The position numbers and the translations under genes are program-made. Shown here piece by piece: positions 1 through 8,717 of a stretch of DNA of 33,071 bases (its first letter is position 1; each line of letters opens with the position of its first letter). Source of the DNA: Microcaldota archaeon (GTDB lineage: Archaea > Micrarchaeota > Micrarchaeia > Anstonellales > Bilamarchaeaceae); contig JAHJBM010000023.1 in NCBI GenBank assembly GCA_018813505.1, forward strand, positions 1 to 33,071, in the 5' to 3' direction. Below the pieces are notes generated by a model, which saw nothing but the letters and a program-made list of their open reading frames with translations, ran no database searches and had not been told where the DNA came from.

Positions 1-633
1 CTGTGGATGAGAATAGCTCGAGTCGAGTTTTTTAACTTGACTCGGGATAAGGAAGTATAGTACCAAAAATACAACCGGTGCTATTACATAGAGCCATTTG
101 GTTAGAATGATAAGACCAAGAAAAAATGCACCATAAACAGGTTTTCCCTTTAGATACATGTAGATGCTTGCAGTAATAAAAAATATGGCAAGAGCCTCAA
201 GCATTGTAATTGAAGATTAAAACAGAAGTGAAGGAGTGCTCATGAATAAGAATGCAGTTATGATTGCAGTTTTTCTATCATATAGTTTTTCCGCTATCAG
301 ATATAAGAAAGAAACTGACAATGCAGAAAAAACAGCAGAAGGAATTCTGAATATCGACTCTGGAGAAATTGGTAGCCAATTCAAGAGAATATAAAATATT
401 GAATATGCCCATGCAAATAACGGTGGTTTCCATTCCACTGCAATCCCAGTAAGAGTCGGAATTATCATTGATGGATCTTTGCTAAATTCGCTGATCATTA
501 ATGCATAAAATCCTTCATCATAAATGAAACCAAAACGAGCATAAAGGATTACAAAAAGATAAAACAAAAATGAGATAATGAAAAAGAATGATGCTGTTTT
601 TTGTGATGAGAATTTAGAAAGATTGAATTTCAT
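1..633 (-). pseudogene. GT39/ArnT-like membrane glycosyltransferase, interrupted by an in-frame TAA; truncated at the window edge
   Basis: ORF 217..633 (YDEGFYA...EWKPPLFAW...FRIPSAVF) is paralogous to the downstream-numbered GT39 ORF. After the TAA at 217-219 the same frame stays open for 72 codons to the window edge (SSITMLEALAIFFITASIYMYLKGKPVYGAFFLGLIILTKWLYVIAPVVFLVLYFLIPS...). Confidence 0.75.
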
Positions 634-666
634 ATTGTTTGCACCATAACAAAAGCAATTGGAAGA

Positions 667-2190
667 TTACTCTATATCATAAATGATTATATTGCTTTGG
701 TTAAAAACTATCGAACCATAAGTATTGTTTGTTTCCTCGCTTATAATTACAATATAATCAAATTTTGTGATATTTGTATCTTTTCTGAATATTGTCTTAT
801 TTGTAAATATACTACTAAAAGAACCGTTTTTAGTTTCGTATTTATCCGTGTGATAATCCTCAATGAAATCTGGAATGGCAGCTGAATCATGATTCAGAAT
901 TAAAATCCACCCAAAATCTTTCCATTTACCATCTGTTCTGTATTCACCAAGTATTTTGTAAGCAACAACACTTGAAGCATACTCACCGATTATCAATACA
1001 TTCTCTTTACCTGAAAGAAAGTTACCTGCTTCTTTTTCAGGATTATATGAATAATATAAACCAAAATAGACGAAAGATGAGAGAACAATCGTGGCAATTA
1101 TTGCCATACTGATAAATGCAGTAAACAGTGCATCCATTTTTTCTTTGCCATCCCATTTCAAAAGTAATATTACTGCAAAATAGGATATTGCAGGCATAAC
1201 TGGCAAGTAATACCATGGCATGTAAAACCCAGTTAGAATGGGAAATATGATCATAGCATACCATACAGTCATGAAACGGTTGCTTTTCCAGTGTTTCCAT
1301 AATCCGAATAATGAAAGAGCAAACCATATGCCAAAGCTCATGATAAGCATGTTAAACGAACCTAAAGCGATCCAAATGCTATTCCCAATATCATCGGCAA
1401 TGGCAAGGCGTTTGCTTATATCAAGAATATAGTTTTCCTCAGCCAATCCAACTGCATCAAGCATAAGGTAATGTAGTGCAAAAGCTAAAGGAATCGCAAG
1501 CAGTGATAATAGAAAGATCTGATTTTTGAAAATTTTCTTATCACCGTAGTAGTAATAAGCAATTGCAAGCAAAGGCACCATTATAGGAATTACTGGTTTT
1601 ACAAAAAATGCAGCAAAAGAAAAGAACGAAGCTGCTGTAAACTTCCAACCACTGGGATTTTTATCTGTATAAAAATAAAGACCGCACATCATGAAAAAGA
1701 ACATTAATGAATCTGCAAGCACAGTTGTGTGTGGATAAACAGTGATAAATGAAAAAAGAAAAACAATTAATGTGAAGAATGAAACATTTCTGCTTGCACC
1801 GATGTTCCTTAGTAAATAATATAAAGGAATTAGAGTAGCAAAACCAAAGAGAAATGATGGAAACCGGTATGCTATTTCCAAAGGCAGTGGCAATTGTGCA
1901 AACATGGAATATATCCAATAGAATAATTGGGGTTTCCACCCTATTGAATAGCTAAGAAAAGTAGGGATCAGAGTAGGGTTTAGGATTTGTTCTGTAATTA
2001 CAATTGAATATATTGCCTCATCCCTTACCAAAGGATACAGAAAAATTGCAGGCAGTCTTGTTATTCCGTATATTACCGCTAATAACAAAAACATCAAAAA
2101 ATCTGGATTCTTTGATTGTATTGTAAATACTATTAAATTTTCAAACAGAACAAATTTTTTGCAAATTTGTTCTTTCAGAGAAAAAGACAT
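667..2190 (-). CDS. GT39/ArnT-like polytopic membrane glycosyltransferase
   Basis: 507 aa, many TM segments, N-terminal VRDEAIYS and GWKPQLFYW/YRFPSFLFG motifs typical of dolichyl-phosphate-mannose-type glycosyltransferases; TATA-like tatttaaaaag just upstream. Confidence 0.75.
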   Translation of the reverse strand: MSFSLKEQICKKFVLFENLIVFTIQSKNPDFLMFLLLAVIYGITRLPAIFLYPLVRDEAIYSIVITEQILNPTLIPTFLSYSIGWKPQLFYWIYSMFAQLPLPLEIAYRFPSFLFGFATLIPLYYLLRNIGASRNVSFFTLIVFLFSFITVYPHTTVLADSLMFFFMMCGLYFYTDKNPSGWKFTAASFFSFAAFFVKPVIPIMVPLLAIAYYYYGDKKIFKNQIFLLSLLAIPLAFALHYLMLDAVGLAEENYILDISKRLAIADDIGNSIWIALGSFNMLIMSFGIWFALSLFGLWKHWKSNRFMTVWYAMIIFPILTGFYMPWYYLPVMPAISYFAVILLLKWDGKEKMDALFTAFISMAIIATIVLSSFVYFGLYYSYNPEKEAGNFLSGKENVLIIGEYASSVVAYKILGEYRTDGKWKDFGWILILNHDSAAIPDFIEDYHTDKYETKNGSFSSIFTNKTIFRKDTNITKFDYIVIISEETNNTYGSIVFNQSNIIIYDIE

Positions 2191-2537
2191 TGGATTAGAG
2201 TTGGGATAAATCTTTTTAAATAGTGAACTGCCAACTGCCGAAATTCAGCAGAGCATGCCCATATTTTTTGGATGATATAACAGGTTCACCAACGCCAGCG
2301 AACTTTTTTTATTGTACGATTTATTTGTTGCCGCACACGTGAGACAGGTAAACTAGTGCGATACACAGAGATTGCATTGAAATTCATGAACGCATGCAAT
2401 TTAGATTGAGGATATACAAACAGAAATATAGTCGATACGCTCTATCCAATATTGCTTTTCATGTTTATATGTGAGAGTTCAGGAAGGCTTTTAAATATTA
2501 ACATACACATCCAAGACAAAAGAAAGGTGACTGTTAA

Positions 2538-2933
2538 ATGAATATTATTGATTATCTCAACAAGATTAACGCTATAGGCAAATACTTGGTAATTGCAGTA
2601 ATTGCAATGAACTTGTTTTCAGTGTCATTTGCATCCTCGAATATCTGTTCTGCTTTGCAGACATTGTGCAAAACATCGCAAGTATTTCTGGGTGCGGCCA
2701 TTATGGTTATGATTCTGATGGCCGGTGCAACATATGCAATTGGGCAGCTTCTTGGTGCTGAAACCAGAGCAAGAGCCAGTGTTTGGGCAACTGCAATGAT
2801 GACTGGTGCACTTATTGGCGCTTTGATTTACCTAATAACACCTGCAATTATAGCGGTTTTATTGCCAGCTGATACTGGAGTGAGTACTGTAGTCGTAGGG
2901 TCAACAGATCCATGCTCATTTACGTGTGCTTAA
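2538..2933 (+). CDS. small secreted/membrane protein, possibly VirB2/TrbC pilin-like
   Basis: 131 aa with N-terminal signal-like helix, two hydrophobic helices separated by a short charged loop (GAETRARAS), and Cys residues in the N-terminal and C-terminal flanks. Topology only. Confidence 0.45.
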   Translation: MNIIDYLNKINAIGKYLVIAVIAMNLFSVSFASSNICSALQTLCKTSQVFLGAAIMVMILMAGATYAIGQLLGAETRARASVWATAMMTGALIGALIYLITPAIIAVLLPADTGVSTVVVGSTDPCSFTCA

Positions 2934-3050
2934 TTTTCTTTTTTTTATAGTTTTTTCTTCTTATAATTTTTCGATATTTTGTTTAACTATTCTTTAAACT
3001 TTCCAGACAGTCCAGTTAACTATTTAAGCATTTATACCTAATTCATCCAT

Positions 3051-3761
3051 ATGGAAACAGGTGTAGACGAGAAGATGCCAATCCTAAAGAAAAACAGGAT
3101 GGCAACCGGAATTTCTGATCTTGATATAATGCTGGAAGGAGGATACACAAATCCTGCAAATATCATCCTTATAGGGCCAAACGGCACAGAAAAGGCCGCT
3201 CTGGCATATCATTTTATTTCAGCAGTGGCAGCAAATGAAAACGCATATATCGTATGTGGAAACTCATCTCCCAATGACATAGCCCATAAAGCTTCAGGAT
3301 TAGGCATAAACCTCAACAAAGACAATGTAAGATTCATAGACTGCTATACGGCCACCCTTGGAAAAGGAGAACAGGCGGACGCCAAAAAAGTAAGGGTTGT
3401 TGATGGTCCAAGTGCGCTTAACGATATCTCCCTTGCAATAAATGAAGCATTGAAAGAAAGCGAAGGAAAAAGGATAAAGATGGTCTTTGATACACTTTCC
3501 ACATTTGTTTTATACAATCAAAAGGATTCCATACGAAAATTCCTAGGTGTAATAGGCGGAAGATTAAAAAGCGCCCAGGCAACGACTTTGTATCTTGTTG
3601 ATGACGGAGTTCATGATAAACAGCTTATAAGCCTTATAGAACATGGCATGGATGAAACATATACAATAAATGAAAATGGTGGAAAATACTCAATGACACT
3701 ACCAAACATCAGCTCAGAAATACCTATAAAAATAGGACCAACAGGAATTGTGATAGTATGA
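3051..3761 (+). CDS. KaiC/RecA-superfamily ATPase-like protein with a degenerate P-loop
   Basis: TGISDLDIMLEGGYTNPANIILIGPNGTEKAALAYHF resembles the KaiC-like TGI..LD.ll.GG....n..li.GPpGTGKT pattern; MVFDTLSTF as Walker B. Confidence 0.75.
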   Translation: METGVDEKMPILKKNRMATGISDLDIMLEGGYTNPANIILIGPNGTEKAALAYHFISAVAANENAYIVCGNSSPNDIAHKASGLGINLNKDNVRFIDCYTATLGKGEQADAKKVRVVDGPSALNDISLAINEALKESEGKRIKMVFDTLSTFVLYNQKDSIRKFLGVIGGRLKSAQATTLYLVDDGVHDKQLISLIEHGMDETYTINENGGKYSMTLPNISSEIPIKIGPTGIVIV

Positions 3762-4081
3762 GCGCAGAACTTGAAACACTCCTAAACGAGATGAAAGACA
3801 ATGGGATAGGCGGTGCAGTACTAAAAAATGATGGTACAACGGTGTTTACCACCATAGCACTGAATGATGTAAGTTCTGGATTGCTGGCATCTGTTGTCAA
3901 TGTCTCCGATGCAATGCACAAGAAGATGGAGGATACCCAAAAAGAGATGGAAGTTTCTTTTGGCGGACTCATTCTGGTTATGGTCCCTATGAAAAACCAC
4001 ATATTTTGTGGCATGGTCAAAAGCCGAGATGAGAAGAAGATAGTACTTGAATACGCGAAAAAGGCAGTAAATTTCATTTAA
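3758..4081 (+). CDS. roadblock/LC7-like domain protein
   Basis: 107 aa, GAVLKNDGTTVFTTI...GGLILVMVPMKNHIFCGMV pattern; overlaps the KaiC-like gene by ATGA. Confidence 0.6.
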   Translation: MSAELETLLNEMKDNGIGGAVLKNDGTTVFTTIALNDVSSGLLASVVNVSDAMHKKMEDTQKEMEVSFGGLILVMVPMKNHIFCGMVKSRDEKKIVLEYAKKAVNFI

Positions 4082-4084
4082 ATA

Positions 4085-4124
4085 TGATTGATTGAAAATT
4101 CAATCATATGATTGAATAATCAAT
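4085..4124. promoter_or_regulatory. clustered inverted/direct repeats TGATTGA/TCAATCA upstream of the MNT-HEPN operon (candidate operator)
   Basis: TGATTGA(4089-4095)-AAAT-TCAATCA(4100-4106), then TGATTGA(4109-4115)-ATAA-TCAAT(4120-4124); followed by a tttaaaaata TATA-like box and the ATG at 4157. Confidence 0.6.
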
Positions 4125-4156
4125 ATGTTTAAAAATAGGATTGTTCATTAGATATT

Positions 4157-4807
4157 ATGATTTCGTTTGATAATGCAAAGGCAATCCTAAAACCATTTTT
4201 ATTTAGTCCAACCAAACCTAAGTACATAAGAGAAATAGAAAAAGATTGTGAACTTTCATATGAACGAGTTCAGCACTACCTTAACGAATTAGAAAAAAAT
4301 ACAGTAGTTCGATCCGCGATAAGAGGCAAAATAAAAGAATATTCAATAAATATAAATAACGAATTAGTATTGAAACTATTCTCAGTTTTGGAGATGGAAC
4401 GAAGGCATGAATTTTATAGAGATAGTAAAACTGCCGTAGTTTGGCTTCGCCGTATGACCAACGAACTTTTATCAGAAGATTCAAATAAAAAAAGTAAAAC
4501 TAATATAAAATTCATTCTGCTTTTTGGTTCTGCTGCAAGAATGGATACTAATGAAGAAAGCGATTTTGACATTCTAATTGTTGTGAAGAACAAGGATAGG
4601 TATTTTGAGAGCCATACCGGGTCTATTGGTAAACAAATGGAAAATTTAAGTGGTAAAAAATTTTCGATACAGACTATTGAACTGGATATGATGAGAAAAT
4701 TATGGAAAAATGAACCAGTATATCATAATATCTGGATTGACCGTATTCTGCTTTATGGTGAAGAAAAATTCTGGATGGAAGTTTTGAAGATTGGTGAACC
4801 GATATGA
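4157..4807 (+). CDS. winged-helix + MNT-type nucleotidyltransferase
   Basis: FGSAARMDTNEESDFDILIVV matches the GS-x(n)-DxD nucleotidyltransferase motif; N-terminal HTH-like segment. Confidence 0.8.
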   Translation: MISFDNAKAILKPFLFSPTKPKYIREIEKDCELSYERVQHYLNELEKNTVVRSAIRGKIKEYSININNELVLKLFSVLEMERRHEFYRDSKTAVVWLRRMTNELLSEDSNKKSKTNIKFILLFGSAARMDTNEESDFDILIVVKNKDRYFESHTGSIGKQMENLSGKKFSIQTIELDMMRKLWKNEPVYHNIWIDRILLYGEEKFWMEVLKIGEPI

Positions 4808-5301
4808 ATTTACTCGAAAAATGTTTTGAAGGTGCGCCCAACGTACCAAAAAGATTGATTAAAGTACCAGAAAATCTGGAAAAGGCAAAAGAACATTTAG
4901 AAAAATCAAACCATAACATATTTGCCGCCAAGATTATGCACGACAATAAGTTCTTTGACTGGACAATAACTTGTGCATACTATTCCATGTATCATGCAAC
5001 TATGGCAAGCCTTTGGTTGATTGGACTCGACGCGCGATCCCATGAATGTGCCATTGCTGCGTTTGAAGCTTTTTATGTTAAAAAGATGATAGTAGATAAG
5101 GATTATACCGAATATATAAGAAAAGCAAAGACGCTTAGTAAGAAATATTCAGAGACATTGGAATATGCCAAAAGCGAAAGAATCAAAGCATCTTATGGAG
5201 TTGGAGAGATAACATCGCAAGAAGCGACACGCGTACTGAATGATGCACGCAATTTCTTAGCAGAAATAACAAAAATTGTTTCTGAAGTAGAAGGAATTTG
5301 A
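4804..5301 (+). CDS. HEPN domain protein
   Basis: CAYYSMYHATMASL is typical of HEPN helices; ATGA overlap with the MNT gene. Confidence 0.75.
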   Translation: MNLLEKCFEGAPNVPKRLIKVPENLEKAKEHLEKSNHNIFAAKIMHDNKFFDWTITCAYYSMYHATMASLWLIGLDARSHECAIAAFEAFYVKKMIVDKDYTEYIRKAKTLSKKYSETLEYAKSERIKASYGVGEITSQEATRVLNDARNFLAEITKIVSEVEGI

Positions 5302-5345
5302 ATGGAGTTGATTGGATCGGCTGGACAAAGATATTTATAGCAGTC

Positions 5346-5366
5346 ATATGATAAAGTTTATCGTAT
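5346..5366. promoter_or_regulatory. 10-1-10 inverted repeat in the tldD leader
   Basis: ATATGATAAA-G-TTTATCGTAT, 9/10 paired; 34 nt before the tldD start and downstream of a gatatttatagc TATA-like box. Confidence 0.4.
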
Positions 5367-5399
5367 CTAAAAATATATTTTTGTTCTAGTGCGAGAACT

Positions 5400-6719
5400 A
5401 TGGGTGTCTATTATATGGAATATGAACGAATTCTTTCGAAATACCAGTATGCAGAACTTAGGATTGATAATAGTGCAAACTCAGTCATCAGTATGCGTGA
5501 TGACGAATTAACCCATTCGATAGGAACTTCGTATGGAGTCAGTGCCAGAGTTTTTGAAAATGGATCCTGGGGATTTGCTTCAGGCAACAATGAACCTATT
5601 GAAGAACTGCTTAAAAGAGCACAAAAACTTGCATTACTTGGAAAAGGAAAGATAAAATTTGATATACCAAAACAGGAGAAAAACACTATAGAGGATAAGA
5701 TAAAAATTACAGATCCTGAAGAACAGGTTTCAATAATCCTTAAATCATCAAAACAAATGAAAGCAGAAAAAATATCGTCAAGAAACATAACATGTATTGA
5801 TTCAACAAACAAAGGAGAATTTTATAATTCACATGGAACAGAAATCCTGCAAAAAACAGGATATAGTTATCTGTCATGTACATGCATTGCAAAAGAAGGA
5901 AATAACATACAACGCGGAGGAGCAAGATCTTCCTCAAGAAATGGTTTTGACCATCTTAAGATAGATAGTACAATGACAGAATCCAAAGAAAAAGCAATAC
6001 GACTTCTTGGAGCAGATGCACCATTAAAGGGCAGGTTTATGGTAGTCCTTGATCCTGAAATGACAGGAGTACTATGTCATGAGGCTATTGGACATGCATG
6101 TGAAGCTGATGCCATAGTAGATAAGGAATCCATACTCAGAGATAGGATAGGGCATCAGATAGGAAATGAGATGGTAACTATAACAGATGACCCAACTGCT
6201 AAGGATTTTGGCAATTATCATTATGATGATGAGGGGATTAAAGCCAAAAAAGCGACACTTGTACAAAATGGCATATTGAAAGAGTATATCAATTCAATGG
6301 AAACTGCACATGAGCTTGGAATAGCGACAAATGGACATGCAAGGGCAGATGGCTATGATTCCTCACCAATAGTAAGAATGAGCAATACATATTTCAAACC
6401 AGGAAAATCATCAATTGAGGATGTTTTTGAGGTCAGGCATGGTATTTACCTTAAGGGCATGCGCGGTGGGAGTGTGGATATTTTCTCTGGCGGTTTTATG
6501 TTCAAGGCAGAAGAAGCCTATGAAATCAAAAATAGCGAAAAAGGAAAGTTGATGCATGATGTTACCATCACAGGAAACATACTCGAGACTTTGAAAAATG
6601 TCGAATGTGTTGGAAAGGATTTTGGAACAAGCCCAGGCATTTGTGGAAAAGGCGGGCAGGAAGCGCCTGTAAGCGATGGTGGGCCACATATAAGACTGAA
6701 AGACGTGGCAGTGGGTTAG
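5400..6719 (+). CDS. tldD: TldD/PmbA family zinc metalloprotease
   Basis: CHEAIGHACEAD (HExxxH) and ...GGSVDIFSGGFMFKAEEAYEI... motifs; ATG may be 5400 or 5415. Confidence 0.85.
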   Translation: MGVYYMEYERILSKYQYAELRIDNSANSVISMRDDELTHSIGTSYGVSARVFENGSWGFASGNNEPIEELLKRAQKLALLGKGKIKFDIPKQEKNTIEDKIKITDPEEQVSIILKSSKQMKAEKISSRNITCIDSTNKGEFYNSHGTEILQKTGYSYLSCTCIAKEGNNIQRGGARSSSRNGFDHLKIDSTMTESKEKAIRLLGADAPLKGRFMVVLDPEMTGVLCHEAIGHACEADAIVDKESILRDRIGHQIGNEMVTITDDPTAKDFGNYHYDDEGIKAKKATLVQNGILKEYINSMETAHELGIATNGHARADGYDSSPIVRMSNTYFKPGKSSIEDVFEVRHGIYLKGMRGGSVDIFSGGFMFKAEEAYEIKNSEKGKLMHDVTITGNILETLKNVECVGKDFGTSPGICGKGGQEAPVSDGGPHIRLKDVAVG

Positions 6720-6723
6720 AACA

Positions 6724-6796
6724 GTTTCCCGTTTTCAGTTTCCAGTCTAGTAGGTTGTACCGTGTATCGCAAAACTGGATGCTGAAAACACGAAAC
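6724..6796. repeat. imperfect 23-nt inverted repeat (19/23) with 27-nt spacer after tldD
   Basis: GTTTCCCGTTTTCAGTTTCCAGT (6724-6746) versus ACTGGATGCTGAAAACACGAAAC (6774-6796). Confidence 0.6.
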
Positions 6797-6851
6797 CGGA
6801 AACCGCTTCTAATTACAGCAGAATTTAATTACTTAAGTATGTAATACCGCT

Positions 6852-8006
6852 ATGCCTTGGGGGATGGCAGGTTGGTTTATTATTGGAATAATTCTCGGAT
6901 GCCTAACAGGTATGCTGCCTGGCTTGCACTCAAATACCCTGATTTCCATACTCTCTGAAATAGGAATTGATGAAACTTCTTTTGCGATTCTGATAATCGC
7001 ACTTTATCCTGCAAATCTCATCGTATCGTTTATACCTAGTATATTCTTTGGAATCCCGGAGGATTCTACAGTAATAGCAGTATTGCCAGGGCAGCGGATG
7101 GTGCTGAGAGGAAAGGGATTGATGGCACTCAAGACTGTGCTACTTTCGTCAGTTTTCGCTGCTCTTGTGTCTATGGTGCTTTTTTATCCATCGCTCGGTT
7201 TTTTTCCAATTCTTTATGGGTTTATGAGACCTAATATGAAATATATTCTTTTACTGCTCTCGATTATCTTGCTTGCAAAAACCAAAAAACCGCATTTGTC
7301 TTTGTTGATTTTCCTGCTTGCCGGTGCATTAGGATATCTGTCTTTGAACAGCGAAATGAAAGATCCGTTTCTTCCAATGTTTTCAGGAATGTTTGCGATA
7401 ACCGCGATGATAAACTACGGCAAGCGCAGGATACCAGAACAAAAAGACACGAATATTGATTTTGGATTCCTGAAATTCAGCTTTTTGGGAGTTTTACTTG
7501 GATTTTTCTCTGATCTGATTCCTGGAATCGGATCTCCTTCACAGGTTGCTGTTTTTGCAACAATATTCATGCCAATGAATACACTAGGGTATCTTGCAAC
7601 AATTAGTTCTATATCCATAAGCCAGGCAATATTCTCGCTTTCATCTGTTGCATCCATAAACAAGGCAAGGGTTGGTGCCATAATCTGGCTATCTGATTAT
7701 ATTGATATTGAAAAAAATCTTGCTCTTTTGTTGCCTTTGTTTTTGATTGGTATTACAGTTTCTGTGTTCATCGTCTATCTTCTGCGCAGAAAAATAGGTG
7801 CAATGGCATCTTTGGATTTGAAAGAAATTAATTGGGTTTTGGCTGCTTATTTGATAATAATTACATTTCTCCTTAACGGGGTGTTTGGTGTTGTTATTCT
7901 TGTGTTGGGAAGCATACTCGGGTTAGTAACAACAAAAATGAAGATTGAAAGAACGAATTTGATGGGTGCAATAATAGTGCCGACACTGATATTGTTGTTC
8001 AGATAA
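6852..8006 (+). CDS. TctA-family (tripartite tricarboxylate transporter-like) membrane protein
   Basis: GMAGWFIIGIILGCLTGMLPGLHSNTL and LIPGIGSPSQVAVFAT resemble repeated PG-containing motifs of the TctA family. Confidence 0.65.
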   Translation: MPWGMAGWFIIGIILGCLTGMLPGLHSNTLISILSEIGIDETSFAILIIALYPANLIVSFIPSIFFGIPEDSTVIAVLPGQRMVLRGKGLMALKTVLLSSVFAALVSMVLFYPSLGFFPILYGFMRPNMKYILLLLSIILLAKTKKPHLSLLIFLLAGALGYLSLNSEMKDPFLPMFSGMFAITAMINYGKRRIPEQKDTNIDFGFLKFSFLGVLLGFFSDLIPGIGSPSQVAVFATIFMPMNTLGYLATISSISISQAIFSLSSVASINKARVGAIIWLSDYIDIEKNLALLLPLFLIGITVSVFIVYLLRRKIGAMASLDLKEINWVLAAYLIIITFLLNGVFGVVILVLGSILGLVTTKMKIERTNLMGAIIVPTLILLFR

Positions 8007-8174
8007 ATTATATGACAGACCTCACGTGTAGAATGATCAAGAATATTCTATATAATATACCGTACAGAAGTGAAAATATGAAACCGTAGTGTAATTATAA
8101 AGATACCCCAAAACAGACAGTCCACTGGAAAAAATTATGATTTTAAAAATGTCCTGAGTAATAAATATTTTGGT

Positions 8175-8396
8175 GTGAATATGAAAAAATATAATTTCAC
8201 AGTACTTATTGAAAAAGACGAAGATGGAATGTTTGTGGCCGAAGTTCCTGATTTGAAGGGATGTTACACGCAAGGTAAAACCGTACAGGAAGTCCTTGAA
8301 AATATAAGAGAGGTCATCAACCTTTGTTTGGAAGAACATAAGGAAGTCCATGCGCATGAATTTATCGGTGTTCAGAAGATCGAGGTTTCTGTATGA
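8175..8396 (+). CDS. hicB: HicB-like antitoxin
   Basis: YNFTVLIEKDEDGMFVAEVPDLKGCYTQGKTVQEVLENIREVI; no separate C-terminal DNA-binding domain in 73 aa. Confidence 0.85.
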   Translation: MNMKKYNFTVLIEKDEDGMFVAEVPDLKGCYTQGKTVQEVLENIREVINLCLEEHKEVHAHEFIGVQKIEVSV

Positions 8397-8623
8397 AACT
8401 TCCCATCGTGGATGCTAAGACATTGATAAAAGTATTAACTCTCAAAGGGTACACAAAAATACGACAAAGCGGAAGCCATGTGCAGTTCAAGAATAAGACG
8501 GACATTCTTATTACAGTTCCTGTGCATCCAGGTCAGGATATTGGAAGAGGTTTGTTGAGAAAAATAATAAGAGATATGGAACTTACCAGAGAAGAATTTA
8601 TAGAAATCCTTAAACAGGTATAG
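8393..8623 (+). CDS. hicA: HicA-like mRNA interferase toxin
   Basis: LTLKGYTKIRQSGSHVQFKN...VPVHPGQDIGRGLLRKIIRDMEL; ATGA-type overlap with hicB. Confidence 0.88.
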   Translation: MKLPIVDAKTLIKVLTLKGYTKIRQSGSHVQFKNKTDILITVPVHPGQDIGRGLLRKIIRDMELTREEFIEILKQV

Positions 8624-8717
8624 GAATAGAAGAAGACCGAGATTATGCTCAGATATTTGAGAAGATGGTCAAGAGTTATGATTAGATTTCACAACTTTCT
8701 AGAGATCAATTCATAAA

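Noticed and set aside
18-48. CGAGTCGAGTT/AACTTGACTCG hairpin at the window start
   Set aside because: Lies within the open frame after the interrupted GT39 stop; probably coding sequence and too close to the edge to interpret.
1043-1939. Short ORFs in alternative frames within the GT39 gene
   Set aside because: Overlap a coherent membrane protein frame and show no recognisable domain.
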